A stretch of DNA of 64,000 nt, from positions 868,001 through 932,000 of the forward strand of contig NZ_KV917372.1 in NCBI RefSeq assembly GCF_002019635.1, read 5' to 3'. The translations under genes and the position numbers were made by a program. Below are positions 46,526 through 57,102 of this stretch, piece by piece (positions within the stretch are counted from its first letter, which is position 1; each line of letters begins with the position of its first letter). Source of the stretch: Metabacillus halosaccharovorans. Lineage in GTDB: Bacteria; Bacillota; Bacilli; Bacillales; Bacillaceae. Under the pieces are notes generated by a model. It was not told the origin of the DNA, did not search any database, and was given only the letters and a program-made list of their open reading frames with translations.

Positions 46526-49500
46526 CTAAGATTGAACTAATTCCTTTGTCTCTTCTAATCTAACTGACACAAGCTTTGAGACACCTGATTCCTGCATCGT
46601 TACTCCATATAATACATCCGCTTCTTCCATGGTACCTTTACGATGGGTGATGACAATAAATTGAGTTTCATGACTGAATTTCTTTAAATATTGCGCAAAT
46701 CGATGTACATTTGCTTCATCAAGAGCTGCCTCAACTTCATCAAGTACACAAAACGGAACAGGGCGGACTTTCAGAATCGAGAATAATAATGCTATAGCTG
46801 TTAATGCACGTTCTCCTCCAGACAACAGTCCAAGGTTTTGCAATTTTTTACCAGGCGGTTGAGCAACAATATCAACACCTGTGTTTAACAAATCATTGGG
46901 ATCTGTCAGCTTAAGTTCCGCTCTTCCCCCACCAAAGAGGGCTTGGAATACAGCTTCAAAATGTGATCGAATCGCATTGAAGGTTTGTTCAAACCTTTTT
47001 TTCATTTCATCATCCATTTCATCAATCACTAGGTAAAGTGTGTCTTTCGCTTCCAGTAAATCATCACGTTGCTCTGTTAAGAATGTAAAACGTTCAGAAA
47101 CACGTTCATATTCATCAATCGCTCCTAAGTTTACCGTTCCTAACTCATCAATTGCAAGTTTGATCAGTTTAACACGTTTTCTCGCTTCATCCACTTCAAT
47201 CTCAAGTGTGAATTTCTCTTTTGCTCCTTCAAAGGATAAAAAGTATTCCTCACGTAAATGATTAAAGCGATTATCGAGTTCAACGTCCAGGCGGTTCAGC
47301 TTTACTTCTTCATCTTTAAGGATTTCTTGCAATTGCTTATCCTGACGTTTTATCTCTTTTAACTCGCTTTCTTCAAACTCAAGCTTGTCTTGTAACTGAA
47401 GACGTTCTTCTCTTCTACTTGCAATTAAATCGATTGTTTTATTCTTATCATGAAGCTTCTTTGTTGCCGCTTCTTCCAGTTTTTCTTCTCCGGATGAACT
47501 TGACGTCATTTCATTTGATAAAAGAGAGTAATCATCAGTTGCTTCGTCATGCTTTAGTTGAGCATGGTTCAGATCCTCATGAATTCTTTCTACTTTTTCT
47601 TTTTGATTTTCAAACAATTGTTGTTTTCCTGCTAGGATAACTTTTAATTCTGTTAGTTCAGCCTGAAGCTCATCTTTTGAGGTTTGCTGTGTGTTTTTCT
47701 TTTCAGACATTTCCTCAATTTTTTGATCAAGGTCAACTATTTTTGTTGACACTTCTTGAAGTTTAGCCTCAAGCTCTTTTTTGCGACGATCAATCCGATC
47801 CTTTTCAGAATCAAACGCTTCTCTTTCTGAGTCATATAATGTTAAATGATCATTAACATTTTTTTCATTTAATTCAATTTCACGGATATCACTTCGTATT
47901 CTTTGTTCTTCTAATCTAAGGGTTTCACCTTTTGAGCGTAAATCCTCTAATTGACTTTCTTGTTTTACAATGATCTCCTTCGAAGACTTTACATCAATTT
48001 CAAGTTGTTCTGTTTTTTCTTCCATTACCGTCAGCTTTTCCGCAATTTGTTCAACTTCACGTTGTCGACTTAAGAGTGAATTGTTTTTTTGCTTAACAGC
48101 TCCACCAGTCATCGAACCCCCTGGATTTACAACATCTCCTTGCAGAGTTACAAGCCGATAACGATAATTCATTAATTTTGCAATATCATTTGCACCTTTT
48201 AGATCTGATGTAACAATGACTGTTCCTAGTAAGTTTGCGATTATTGATTTAAATCTAGGTTCATACTCCACTAGACTTGTAGCGATACCGATAAAAGCCG
48301 GGTGATTTTGAATCATATTCAAATCATGCTTATTGATAGCACGCTCTTTAATAACTGACAATGGGAGAAACGTAGCTCGACCATATGAGTTTTGCTTTAA
48401 AAATTGTATCGCTTTTCTTGCAGCACTTTCATCTTCAACAACTACATGCTGCATAGAGCTGCTTAAGGCAATCTCGATGGCCGTTTCAAAGTCTTTTTCC
48501 GTCTTAATTAATTCTGCTACAGCACCATGAATTCCTCCGAGTTTGTCTTTGGCCTTTAGAATTTCTTTTACTCCTTGAAAAAATCCAGCATAATCTTCCT
48601 GCATTGATTCTAATACTTCTTTGCGTGACCTTGTTTGTTGTAATAATTGATAAGCCTGATATAATGCCGATTCTTTTTTTTGATAAGTATTTTTAAGGTT
48701 TTCTAATTTAGCTGATGTGTCTCGGAAATTTTTTATTTGATCGGATAATTGTTTCTCAACCAGTGCATAGTTTGCTTCAATCTTTAATTTTTTTTCTAAA
48801 ATTACAGAGCGTTCTTCCACATAACGTTTATTTGATTCTAGTAATCTTTCATTTTTTCTTTCTTGTTGAGTTAATTGTTCATTTAAATATTGAATCTCAT
48901 TTCTTGCTGTAGCTTGCTCATTTAAGAGTTCAAAGTATTCACTTTTCAATTCTTCAATTAGCTCTTCTATATTTTGATTATATGATAATGCCATCTTTTG
49001 CTTTTCTGATAATTCTTTTTTGATCCGTTCCAATTCATTTGAATAAACGTCAAGAAGCATTTCTTGTTCTGATTTTTCATGACGTAATTGGGCTATTTGC
49101 GTTGTATAGTCTGCTATTGTTTTTTCTAATTGAGCTTTATTTTGATGGGCATTTTTCTTTCTCTCTTTTAGGACTTCTTTTCTACCTTCGAGCTTTTCTA
49201 ACTCCTCACTTGCAAGTAAAAGAACCTGTTGAAGGTCATTAATTGAGTCATCTAAAGCACTCACATGATCTTTCATCTGTTCAACTGCTGCTTCCTTTTT
49301 TTGCATGGTAGCTGAAAGATTTCCTTCTAAGTCCTTGTTTTTTTCTACAGATTTAGAGAGATTTTCATATTTTTGATGAAGTTCTTCTATTTCAATCACT
49401 GTTAAGGCAACTTCAATCTGTTCTAGTTCTTCCTTTTTTTCTAAATAATCCTTGGCAATAGATGCCTGCATTTTTAAAGGTTCAACTTGTCCTTCCAACT

Positions 49501-50089
49501 CATGAAGAATATCATTTACACGATTTAAATTTTCTTGAGTTTCAGCAAGTTTATATTCTGCCTTTTTCTTTCGAGATTTATATTTTAAAACACCTGCAGC
49601 TTCTTCAAAAATCGAACGTCTTTCTTCAGATTTACTGCTTAGGATTTCTTCTACTTTCCCTTGGCTTATGATCGAAAATGCTTCTTTTCCTAATCCTGAG
49701 TCCATAAACAGGTCAACGATGTCTTTTAATCGACAGCTTTGTTTATTAATGAAAAATTCGCTTTCTCCTGAACGGTATACACGGCGGGTTACACTTACCT
49801 CATGATAATCAATAGGAAGAAAATGATCTTCATTATCAAGCGTAAGGGTTACTTCAGCTACATTTAAGCTTTTTCTCGAATCGCTTCCGGCAAAAATAAT
49901 ATCCTCCATTTTTGCTCCGCGCAGAGATTTAGCCGACTGCTCTCCTAGTACCCATCTAATTCCATCGGTTATATTACTTTTCCCACTACCATTAGGTCCA
50001 ACTACTGCAGTAACACCTTTGACAAAATCTACGGTGACTCTTTCAGCAAAGGACTTGAATCCAACAATATCCAAACGTTTGAGGAACAT
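46526..50089 (-). CDS. smc: Chromosome segregation ATPase Smc
   Basis: Smc is the condensin ATPase that folds and separates chromosomes. The 1187-residue protein has Walker A GPNGSGKSN at the N-terminus, two long coiled coils, a hinge (about residues 515-635, LGGIHGAVAEL to GSMTGGAVKQ), the C-terminal signature LLSGGERALTAIALL and Walker B FCVLDEVEAALDEAN. The start has AAGGAGG. It lies between rnc and ftsY as in B. subtilis. Confidence 0.99.
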   Translation of the reverse strand: MFLKRLDIVGFKSFAERVTVDFVKGVTAVVGPNGSGKSNITDGIRWVLGEQSAKSLRGAKMEDIIFAGSDSRKSLNVAEVTLTLDNEDHFLPIDYHEVSVTRRVYRSGESEFFINKQSCRLKDIVDLFMDSGLGKEAFSIISQGKVEEILSSKSEERRSIFEEAAGVLKYKSRKKKAEYKLAETQENLNRVNDILHELEGQVEPLKMQASIAKDYLEKKEELEQIEVALTVIEIEELHQKYENLSKSVEKNKDLEGNLSATMQKKEAAVEQMKDHVSALDDSINDLQQVLLLASEELEKLEGRKEVLKERKKNAHQNKAQLEKTIADYTTQIAQLRHEKSEQEMLLDVYSNELERIKKELSEKQKMALSYNQNIEELIEELKSEYFELLNEQATARNEIQYLNEQLTQQERKNERLLESNKRYVEERSVILEKKLKIEANYALVEKQLSDQIKNFRDTSAKLENLKNTYQKKESALYQAYQLLQQTRSRKEVLESMQEDYAGFFQGVKEILKAKDKLGGIHGAVAELIKTEKDFETAIEIALSSSMQHVVVEDESAARKAIQFLKQNSYGRATFLPLSVIKERAINKHDLNMIQNHPAFIGIATSLVEYEPRFKSIIANLLGTVIVTSDLKGANDIAKLMNYRYRLVTLQGDVVNPGGSMTGGAVKQKNNSLLSRQREVEQIAEKLTVMEEKTEQLEIDVKSSKEIIVKQESQLEDLRSKGETLRLEEQRIRSDIREIELNEKNVNDHLTLYDSEREAFDSEKDRIDRRKKELEAKLQEVSTKIVDLDQKIEEMSEKKNTQQTSKDELQAELTELKVILAGKQQLFENQKEKVERIHEDLNHAQLKHDEATDDYSLLSNEMTSSSSGEEKLEEAATKKLHDKNKTIDLIASRREERLQLQDKLEFEESELKEIKRQDKQLQEILKDEEVKLNRLDVELDNRFNHLREEYFLSFEGAKEKFTLEIEVDEARKRVKLIKLAIDELGTVNLGAIDEYERVSERFTFLTEQRDDLLEAKDTLYLVIDEMDDEMKKRFEQTFNAIRSHFEAVFQALFGGGRAELKLTDPNDLLNTGVDIVAQPPGKKLQNLGLLSGGERALTAIALLFSILKVRPVPFCVLDEVEAALDEANVHRFAQYLKKFSHETQFIVITHRKGTMEEADVLYGVTMQESGVSKLVSVRLEETKELVQS

Positions 50090-50243
50090 TGTGATCCTCC
50101 TTACTTATTCTTTTTTCTAATGTTTTCGTCAATTGTGTTTTATATCATCGTAATTATGACAAACTCCTCCATATTTTATCATAATTTGTCGACATAACTT
50201 AAAGTTTTTTTTATCGATAAGAGTTTTAAATAGATAAACCTTA

Positions 50244-50306
50244 AAAAAGGACAACTCCTTCAATTTCGTATGTTGTTTATCATACGATTCTAAGGTTGTC
50301 CTTTTT
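50244..50306 (-). terminator. rnc terminator, long bulged hairpin
   Basis: The outer 12-bp stem (AAAAAGGACAAC and its complement, 50244-50255 with 50295-50306) encloses a further CTT/AAG and a CGTATG/CATACG stem. Six T residues follow on the minus strand. Confidence 0.88.
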
Positions 50307-50314
50307 ACTTGATT

Positions 50315-51058
50315 CTATTTATTTATTTGTTGCAGTTTAGATAGTGCCTCTTGGGCAGCATGCTGTTCCGCTTCTTTTTTTGACTTACCGCTACCTGTAC
50401 CATACACCTTGCCATCCAAAGAAACAGTGGAGACAAATTCACGGTTATGAGCAGGACCTTTTTCATGAAGGATTTTATATTCTAATATTCCCTTTGTATC
50501 TCTTTGAACAAATTCCTGAAGTTGGCTTTTGAAATCCATTACATGCGAAAAGGCTCCTTCATCAACTTTCGGAATAACAAACTTATCCAAAAATTGAACG
50601 ACAGCATCAAGACCTAGATCTAAATAAAGTGCTCCAATAAATGCCTCAAATACGTCAGCGAGTAAAGCAGGCCGAGAACGCCCTCCTGTCATTTCCTCCC
50701 CTTTACCAAGTAACACCAAACTACCAAATGAAAGAGAATTAGCAAAACCAACCAGTGAAGGCTCACATACGATCGCAGCACGTAATTTTGTTAATTCTCC
50801 TTCACTCATCATTGGATATTTCTTGTAGAGGTATTGAGAAATCGTTAATTCAAGTACAGCATCACCTAAAAACTCCAGCCTCTCATTATCTTCATATGGT
50901 TTTTTTCGATGTTCATTAACATATGAGGAATGAGTAAATGCTTGGTACAAGAGTTTTTCATTTGCAAACACATGTCCAATATTCACTTGGAATTTTTTAA
51001 ACTCTTCCGCTTTTTTTGCAAAAGAGCGTCTCTCTTTATAATTTATATGTCTTGCCAT
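50315..51058 (-). CDS. rnc: Ribonuclease III Rnc
   Basis: RNase III cuts double-stranded RNA, including rRNA precursors. The 247-residue protein has the catalytic domain with the signature [13 protein letters not shown] and the second acidic site ([13 protein letters not shown]), then a C-terminal double-strand RNA binding domain ([34 protein letters not shown]). ATG 51058 has GGAGG 7 bp upstream; a TTG five codons earlier is part of that site. Its leader holds a long hairpin. Confidence 0.98.
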   Translation of the reverse strand: MARHINYKERRSFAKKAEEFKKFQVNIGHVFANEKLLYQAFTHSSYVNEHRKKPYEDNERLEFLGDAVLELTISQYLYKKYPMMSEGELTKLRAAIVCEPSLVGFANSLSFGSLVLLGKGEEMTGGRSRPALLADVFEAFIGALYLDLGLDAVVQFLDKFVIPKVDEGAFSHVMDFKSQLQEFVQRDTKGILEYKILHEKGPAHNREFVSTVSLDGKVYGTGSGKSKKEAEQHAAQEALSKLQQINK

Positions 51059-51110
51059 AGCTTGGACCTCCAATTTAAATACGAAAGCAACTCCATGTTT
51101 AAACTTGTAT

Positions 51111-51167
51111 AAGACACTTCATAATTGAAGGTAATTGTCATTGTCCCCTTGAATTATGAAGTGGCTT
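51111..51167 (-). promoter_or_regulatory. Long hairpin in the presumed rnc leader
   Basis: CACTTCATAATT (51115-51126) and its perfect complement (51152-51163) form the 12-bp heart of the stem. It is extended inward by AAGG/CCTT and outward by AAG/CTT, each across one mismatch, for about 19 pairs and a 15-nt loop. There is no T-run. A TATACT -10 box lies just upstream at 51192-51197, so the hairpin would be about 50-110 nt ahead of the rnc start codon. Confidence 0.65.
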
Positions 51168-51191
51168 ATGAGCTGTGCATGTGTTACCAGT

Positions 51192-51197
51192 AGTATA
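51192..51197 (-). promoter_or_regulatory. Candidate -10 box for rnc
   Basis: TATACT matches the sigma-A -10 with one change. The -35 at 17 bp (ATGCTT) is poor, so this is tentative. Confidence 0.4.
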
Positions 51198-51261
51198 CAT
51201 CATGCTAAGAATAAAGCATAGAAGCCTAATACCAGCAAAAATAATTTTTAAAGGCTAAAGA

Positions 51262-51300
51262 AAGGGGGAAAGTCCCGTAATACCTACGGGACTTCTTTAG
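51262..51300 (-). terminator. acpP terminator
   Basis: A 10-bp stem (AAGTCCCGTA/TACGGGACTT, 51270-51294) with a 5-nt loop lies 12 bp after the acpP stop. The following pyrimidine stretch TTTCCCCCTTT is imperfect for intrinsic termination. Confidence 0.7.
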
Positions 51301-51305
51301 CAACA

Positions 51306-51539
51306 TTACTGTTGGCTATTTATGTAGTTAACAGCGTCACCCACTGTACCGATTTTTTCTGCATCTTCGTCAGAAATCTCCATATCGAACTCATCTTCAA
51401 GTTCCATAACAAGCTCAACTACATCAAGGGAATCTGCTCCAAGATCATCTTTAAATGAAGACTCTAATTTTACTTCAGCCTCATCTACACCTAGACGGTC
51501 AACGATAATCTTTGTTACACGTTCTAAAACATCTGCCAT
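51306..51539 (-). CDS. acpP: Acyl carrier protein AcpP (AcpA)
   Basis: AcpP carries growing fatty acids on a phosphopantetheine arm. The 77-residue acidic protein has the attachment Ser37 in [13 protein letters not shown]. Length and motif are canonical. It is the last gene of the fapR-plsX-fabD-fabG-acpP run. Confidence 0.99.
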   Translation of the reverse strand: MADVLERVTKIIVDRLGVDEAEVKLESSFKDDLGADSLDVVELVMELEDEFDMEISDEDAEKIGTVGDAVNYINSQQ

Positions 51540-51666
51540 TTTCCTTCACCTCCCCTCAAGTATTATAGATGATTTTATTATGAAAAACTAGGTTTGTTTC
51601 TAGTATTTTATTTCAATCAGTTTTCTTCACTAGTTTTCCTTATCACGATCAAGGAAATACAAAAAA

Positions 51667-52407
51667 TTACATCACCATTCCACCGTTAATATGAAGAGTT
51701 TGCCCAGTGATATATTTGCTTTTCTCCGAAGCAAGGAATGTTACTGCATTCGCTATATCACTTGGCTCTCCTAAAGCTGCTAATGGAATTTGTTTAAGTA
51801 AATCCGCTTTGATATCGTCATTTAACTCATCTGTCATGTCTGTTGTAATAAATCCGGGAGCTACAGCATTTACAGTAATATTTCTTGACGCTAATTCCTT
51901 GGCTGTTGTTTTTGTTAATCCAATTACTCCCGCTTTTGCTGCAACATAATTTGCTTGACCAGGATTTCCACTTACACCAACAACAGATGTAATATTAATA
52001 ATTCGGCCATTTCTTTGCTTCATCATTTGTCTTGTAACTGCTTTTGTACAAAGAAATACACCTTTTAAATTTGTGTCGATAACTTCATCCCATTCCGAGT
52101 CCTTCATTCTCATGAGAAGATTATCTCTTGTTATTCCTGCATTATTTACAAGAATATCTAATTGCCCAAATTCCTTAATCACTTCTTTTATCATTTGTTG
52201 AACTTCATCACCATTAGATACATCGGCTTTAATAGCGATAGCTTGTCCGCCACTTGCTTTGATCTCATCAACAACCTCATTAGCTTTCGCTTCGTTTCCG
52301 GCATAGTTAACAGCAATACTAGCTCCATTCTTTGCAAGATCCAATGCAATGGCTTTCCCAATTCCACGTGATGCTCCGGTAACTAAAGCAACTTTATTGC
52401 TTAGCAT
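51667..52407 (-). CDS. fabG: 3-oxoacyl-ACP reductase FabG
   Basis: FabG reduces 3-oxoacyl-ACP with NADPH in fatty acid elongation. The 246-residue short-chain dehydrogenase has [13 protein letters not shown] for cofactor binding, NNAG, and the Ser/Tyr/Lys triad within [20 protein letters not shown]. The start overlaps the fabD stop (TAATG-type), so the two are coupled. Confidence 0.97.
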   Translation of the reverse strand: MLSNKVALVTGASRGIGKAIALDLAKNGASIAVNYAGNEAKANEVVDEIKASGGQAIAIKADVSNGDEVQQMIKEVIKEFGQLDILVNNAGITRDNLLMRMKDSEWDEVIDTNLKGVFLCTKAVTRQMMKQRNGRIINITSVVGVSGNPGQANYVAAKAGVIGLTKTTAKELASRNITVNAVAPGFITTDMTDELNDDIKADLLKQIPLAALGEPSDIANAVTFLASEKSKYITGQTLHINGGMVM

Positions 52408-53351
52408 TAAGCTTCCCCCTTCATTTTGTCTACAGTTACATGTAAAGATTCAAGATCAAATATATTATAAACCGATGCTGATCGATCAATTTTTTTCACT
52501 AATCCAGTTAAAACTTTACCAGGTCCAATTTCGACAAATGTTGTCACACCATTTTGTATCATTGTTCTTATTGATTCTTCCCATCTTACAGGTGAGTATA
52601 ACTGTTTGACAAGTAAATCCTTAATTTGCTCGTGACTTTCTACCGGTTTTGCTGTTACATTTGCTATGACCGGTGTAGAAGCATCATTAAAATTAATTTC
52701 AGATAATATCTGATCAAACTTTTCTGCTGCAGGCTTCATTAATTCAGAATGAAACGGTCCGCTTACAACTAATGGAATAGCTCGTTTTGCACCATTTTCT
52801 TTTGCAAGTGCAGATGCCTTTTCAACCCCTGCAGCTGTTCCGGAAATAACGATTTGGCCAGGACAGTTTAAATTCGCTAATTGAACTGAATCGCCATTTT
52901 CAGTTACATTGTTTGTGACCTTTTCCAATTCCTCTGCCGCCATTCCCAAGATGGCTGACATTGCTCCCTGTCCTGCAGGTACAGCCTCATCCATATATTC
53001 CCCGCGTTTTTTTACAGCATAAACTGCGTCTTCAAAATCCAGTACACCTGCAGCAACTAGAGCCGAATATTCCCCTAAAGAATGACCAGCAACATAATCA
53101 GCATGGATATTAAATTTCTTAACATATTCTAAAATGGCGATACTTGTTGTTAGTAAAGCAGGTTGAGCATTATAAGTTAATGTTAATGTATCTTGTGGTC
53201 CTTCGAAAATAAGTTCCTTTAATTTCTGTCCTAATTTTTCGTCGGCTTTTTCAAATATTTCTTTTGACTCAGCAATGTCTTGATAGTAGTCCTTTCCCAT
53301 GCCAACTACTTGTGATCCTTGACCTGGAAATAAAAAAGCGATCTTCGTCAT
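52407..53351 (-). CDS. fabD: Malonyl-CoA:ACP transacylase FabD
   Basis: FabD moves malonyl groups from CoA to ACP. The 314-residue protein has [14 protein letters not shown] at the N-terminus, the catalytic Ser in [10 protein letters not shown] (about residue 90) and His in SGPFHSELM (about 200). It lies 18 bp after plsX. Confidence 0.98.
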   Translation of the reverse strand: MTKIAFLFPGQGSQVVGMGKDYYQDIAESKEIFEKADEKLGQKLKELIFEGPQDTLTLTYNAQPALLTTSIAILEYVKKFNIHADYVAGHSLGEYSALVAAGVLDFEDAVYAVKKRGEYMDEAVPAGQGAMSAILGMAAEELEKVTNNVTENGDSVQLANLNCPGQIVISGTAAGVEKASALAKENGAKRAIPLVVSGPFHSELMKPAAEKFDQILSEINFNDASTPVIANVTAKPVESHEQIKDLLVKQLYSPVRWEESIRTMIQNGVTTFVEIGPGKVLTGLVKKIDRSASVYNIFDLESLHVTVDKMKGEA

Positions 53352-53369
53352 CTTGTGTTCCTCCGTTTC

Positions 53370-54350
53370 CTATCCCTTTATTGAAGAAAGAATTGTACCG
53401 GATACATCATTTGATACCATTTCTCTTGTTTGACGGATAGCATTATAAATTGCATTAGCATCCGATGATCCGTGGGCTTTTATCACAGGGGCTTTTAAAC
53501 CAAATAGAGCAGCACCGCCATATTCAGAATAATCCATTTGCTGTTTGATTACTTTTAATTGGGGTTTTAACACACCTGCAGCAAGCTTTGAAGTGAAATT
53601 ACTTGTTAAAGCAGATTTCAGCATCGAAAATACAGAAAGGGCTGTACCCTCGATTGTCTTTAGGGCGATATTTCCTGTAAATCCATCTGTAACGACAACA
53701 TCTGCCACAGATTCCATCAAATCTCTTGATTCAATATTTCCGATAAAGTTAACATTCGCTTCTTTTAACAGTTCAAAAGTTTGCTTAGTTAACTCATTCC
53801 CTTTCTTATCTTCTGTCCCAACATTCAAAAGACCCACACGAGGGTTATTAATTCCTCTAACCTTTTCAGCATATACCGATCCCATAATGGCATATTGAAG
53901 TAAGTGTTCCGGTTTTGCATCAACATTTGCACCTACATCTAAAAACAAAAAACCTTTACCATCCAGTGTTGGTAATGTTGGCGATAATGCAGGCCTTTCA
54001 ATACCCTCAATTCTTCCTACAACTAATAATCCAGCTGTCATGAGAGCACCTGTGTTTCCTGCTGAGATACACCCGTCTGCTCTCCCTTCTTTCACTTCAT
54101 TTGCCATTAAGACCATTGATGAATTTTTTTTACGACGTACTGCTCGAACAGGCTCATCTGTTCCTTCGATTATTTCATCAGTATGTATAATGTTGATTCT
54201 TGTAGAATCTGTTAAATAAGTTTTTATTTTATCTTCCTGACCAATAAGCGTGACCTCTAAATCGGGAAATGCAGCTATAGCTTTCATGACACCTTCAACT
54301 ACCGATTTTGGTGCATGATCTCCACCCATTGCATCGATCGCTAGCTTCAT
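53370..54350 (-). CDS. plsX: Phosphate acyltransferase PlsX
   Basis: PlsX forms acyl-phosphate from acyl-ACP for phospholipid synthesis. The 326-residue protein has [20 protein letters not shown] at the start, [17 protein letters not shown], and the C-terminal [20 protein letters not shown] block. It follows fapR by 8 bp and is under FapR control in B. subtilis. Confidence 0.98.
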   Translation of the reverse strand: MKLAIDAMGGDHAPKSVVEGVMKAIAAFPDLEVTLIGQEDKIKTYLTDSTRINIIHTDEIIEGTDEPVRAVRRKKNSSMVLMANEVKEGRADGCISAGNTGALMTAGLLVVGRIEGIERPALSPTLPTLDGKGFLFLDVGANVDAKPEHLLQYAIMGSVYAEKVRGINNPRVGLLNVGTEDKKGNELTKQTFELLKEANVNFIGNIESRDLMESVADVVVTDGFTGNIALKTIEGTALSVFSMLKSALTSNFTSKLAAGVLKPQLKVIKQQMDYSEYGGAALFGLKAPVIKAHGSSDANAIYNAIRQTREMVSNDVSGTILSSIKG

Positions 54351-54358
54351 TATGTAAC

Positions 54359-54931
54359 CTACCTTTGTGTTTGATTAGAGCGATACATTTCGAACTCACC
54401 AGAAAAAACCAATTCACTTCCGACAAAACTATTTACTTCTACCATTGTGCGTTTTTGTTCTGAATCATTTTTCACCATTTTTGCTTTGGCAATGACACGC
54501 TCATTTTCTTTGACTTGTCTTGTAAAATGAATATTCGCCTTTGCTGTTAATGCCAATTCATCATTTATCATCGCTACAGCCAGTGAGTTTGCTTGTGCAA
54601 ATAAGTGGTGGCCCCTGGCAATTTGGTTCCTGCTAAATACATGCTCTTTTTTAATTTCCAAAATAGAAATTGCAGACTCATCCAGTTGTAAGTCTATAAC
54701 TTCTCCAATTACTTCTTCTATCGGTAATGCCTTTACTTCATCATCCAATTTCTTTTCAGCGACATGTTTTATTCGTTCCCTTAATTCAGGTATGGATAAT
54801 TCTAACCTATCCAAGCGTATCGTTTGAATGCTAACTTGAAACTTCTCAGCTAGCTCTTCATCGGTTATGAATGGTGTGTTAGTAATTGTCTCCTGTAATA
54901 AAAGCTGTCTCTCTTTTTTACTTTTTCTCAT
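54359..54931 (-). CDS. fapR: Malonyl-CoA-responsive lipid synthesis repressor FapR
   Basis: FapR represses fatty acid and phospholipid genes until malonyl-CoA binds. The 190-residue protein has an N-terminal helix-turn-helix ([23 protein letters not shown]) and a C-terminal hotdog domain ([22 protein letters not shown]). The start is ATG 54931 ([12 protein letters not shown]), which matches the B. subtilis N-terminus; the longer frame would read through the operator and add a false hydrophobic leader. The ribosome site is weak (GGTG). Confidence 0.97.
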   Translation of the reverse strand: MRKSKKERQLLLQETITNTPFITDEELAEKFQVSIQTIRLDRLELSIPELRERIKHVAEKKLDDEVKALPIEEVIGEVIDLQLDESAISILEIKKEHVFSRNQIARGHHLFAQANSLAVAMINDELALTAKANIHFTRQVKENERVIAKAKMVKNDSEQKRTMVEVNSFVGSELVFSGEFEMYRSNQTQR

Positions 54932-54955
54932 GATATCAATGACACCGTCCGAACT

Positions 54956-54974
54956 ATTAAGACTAGGTACTAAT
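54956..54974. promoter_or_regulatory. FapR operator
   Basis: ATTAGTACCTAGTCTTAAT on the minus strand matches the known B. subtilis FapR box essentially throughout. It lies directly after the -10 box of the fapR promoter, which fits autorepression of fapR-plsX-fabD-fabG. Confidence 0.92.
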
Positions 54975-54977
54975 AGT

Positions 54978-55006
54978 AGTATATAGATAAAGAAAACAGA
55001 TTGCAA
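54978..55006 (-). promoter_or_regulatory. Sigma-A promoter of the fapR operon
   Basis: TTGCAA (55001-55006) and TATACT (54978-54983) are 17 bp apart on the minus strand, with the FapR operator overlapping the expected start. Confidence 0.85.
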
Positions 55007-55050
55007 CTGTATTGCCATCTGTTTCCTTAGAAAAAGTTATTAAACTATCA

Positions 55051-57102
55051 TTAATCCAGCTTTTCACCCTCTAGTATGCCTGATTGATGTAAGTATACTC
55101 TTAATGGTTCATATTTTTCTTCTTCCCAAAAAGCCTTCGACTGAATAAGTTCTGCTGCATCTTGTCTTGCCACTTCCAATGCACGATAATCATGTACCAT
55201 ATCTGCTACTTTAAAGATTGGCATTCCACTTTGTTTTTTTCCAAAGAAGTCACCAGGTCCTCTAAGTTCTAAATCACGTTCCGAGAGGACAAATCCATCA
55301 TTTGTCTCTGTCATGATTTTCATTCGTTCTTTTCCAGTTTCTGATTTAGGATCTGCAAGCAAAATACAATATGACTGTTCACTGCCCCGACCTACCCGAC
55401 CTCTTAATTGGTGGAGTTGAGAAAGGCCAAACCGTTCTGCATCATAAATAACCATTGTTGTAGCATTCGGAACATTGACACCCACTTCAACGACAGTTGT
55501 AGATACCAATACATTTACTTCATTTTGACTAAAGCTTCTCATTACAGAGTCTTTTTCATCTGAAGAGAGTCTTCCATGCATGAGACCAATTTGAAATCTC
55601 CCTTTATAGTAAGAAGTCAACATACTGTGAACATCAAGAGCATTTTGGACATCCAACTTATCAGATTCCTCAATCAATGGACAAATAACATAAGCCTGGC
55701 GTCCTTTTGATAACTCTTTTTCAATAAATACGAGAATCCTCTCAAGCATAGAAGGTTTTACCCAGTAAGTTTCGATTGCTTTTCTTCCGGCAGGTAACTC
55801 GTCAATTATCGATACATCCATTTCCCCAAAAGCTGTTATAGCTAATGTTCTTGGAATCGGTGTTGCTGTCATAAATAATACATCTGTATGTTCTCCTTTT
55901 TCACGGAGCATTCGTCTTTGTTCCACACCAAAGCGATGTTGTTCATCTGTAATAACAAGACCAAGTTTATGAAACTTTATATCATCCTGGATTAAGGCAT
56001 GTGTTCCAATCAATAATTGAATCTCATTTTTTTCAACTTTTTCTAGCAATTCTCTTCTCTTTTTCCCTTTAACTGAACTCGTCAGCAATGCTACAGTTAC
56101 ATTATATGGCTCAAAAAGTTGGACGAGTGAATCAGCATGTTGCTCTGCTAAAATTTCAGTTGGAACCATAAGAGCCCCTTGATAGCCGGATAACACTGCA
56201 GCATAAAAAGCGATAGCAGCTACAATGGTTTTTCCAGAACCAACATCTCCTTGTAATAATCGATTCATACGGTATGGAGATGTCATATCCTGTAAAATCT
56301 CATTCACCACTCTTGATTGTGCTTTTGTAAGCGGAAAAGGTAATGAATCAATAAATTGCTGGTGTTTCTCCCTTGAAAATTCATGCATAACCCCTTTTGA
56401 CTGTTCACGTTGTATTTTTCTTAACGCCTGCATTTTAAGTTGAAATAATAGAAATTCCTCATACACAAAACGTCTGCGCGCTAATTTTAAATCTTCCTTT
56501 TCATGGGGCGTATGAATTGTGTAAAGTGCTTCTCTTCTGGTTAACAACTTATATTTTTGTAACAGATCATCAGGGAGAATTTCTTCAATATCTTTTAAAT
56601 ATGTTGATAAGGCAAGTGAAACAAACTTTTTTATCCCTTTTACTGTAAGTTTACCCTTTATAGAGTAAACCGGCTCTATGCCTGATTGTTCTTTCTTAGG
56701 ACCGAACGATAATTGCTGGACGGTAATTGTTTGCCGATGCTTGTCCCATTTTCCAGTTACTGTAACAGTTGAATCAATGGTAAGTTTATTTTTAAAGTAA
56801 GGACGGTTAAAACAAACAACTGATAAAAGGTACTTTCCAACAAGTAAACGAAATGTTAACCGTGAACGTTTTTTTCCGAAAAAGGTAAGTGAAGCCTCAC
56901 TATGTACCCTTCCTTCAACCGTTACTCGCTCATCATGCTTAACATCTTCTAAGTCTCGCAGACTGTTATCATCATATCGATATGGAAAATACTCCAGCAG
57001 GTCTTGAATTGTATAAATCCCTACATCATTTAATAATTCAGATGTTTCACTTCCTACACCTTTTAATTCAGAAATTGGTTCTAATAATTTATTCATCACC
57101 AT
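55051..57102 (-). CDS. recG: Branched-DNA helicase RecG
   Basis: RecG reverses stalled replication forks and moves Holliday junctions. The protein (about 683 residues) has the N-terminal wedge OB domain (VTVEGRVHSEASLTFFGKKR), the helicase core (Walker A LLQGDVGSGKTIVA, DEQH box, TATPIPRTL, QLRGRVGRG) and the C-terminal ELRGPGDFFGKKQSG. The start is uncertain: ATG 57102 overlaps the stop of the sdaAA remnant (TAATG), ATG 57096 aligns best with the family, and ATG 57120 is also open. None has a strong ribosome site. Confidence 0.96.
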   Translation of the reverse strand: MVMNKLLEPISELKGVGSETSELLNDVGIYTIQDLLEYFPYRYDDNSLRDLEDVKHDERVTVEGRVHSEASLTFFGKKRSRLTFRLLVGKYLLSVVCFNRPYFKNKLTIDSTVTVTGKWDKHRQTITVQQLSFGPKKEQSGIEPVYSIKGKLTVKGIKKFVSLALSTYLKDIEEILPDDLLQKYKLLTRREALYTIHTPHEKEDLKLARRRFVYEEFLLFQLKMQALRKIQREQSKGVMHEFSREKHQQFIDSLPFPLTKAQSRVVNEILQDMTSPYRMNRLLQGDVGSGKTIVAAIAFYAAVLSGYQGALMVPTEILAEQHADSLVQLFEPYNVTVALLTSSVKGKKRRELLEKVEKNEIQLLIGTHALIQDDIKFHKLGLVITDEQHRFGVEQRRMLREKGEHTDVLFMTATPIPRTLAITAFGEMDVSIIDELPAGRKAIETYWVKPSMLERILVFIEKELSKGRQAYVICPLIEESDKLDVQNALDVHSMLTSYYKGRFQIGLMHGRLSSDEKDSVMRSFSQNEVNVLVSTTVVEVGVNVPNATTMVIYDAERFGLSQLHQLRGRVGRGSEQSYCILLADPKSETGKERMKIMTETNDGFVLSERDLELRGPGDFFGKKQSGMPIFKVADMVHDYRALEVARQDAAELIQSKAFWEEEKYEPLRVYLHQSGILEGEKLD

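Noticed and set aside
54932-55018. N-terminal extension of FapR with a hydrophobic segment
   Set aside because: The extension would be translated from the promoter and operator; the family starts at ATG 54931.
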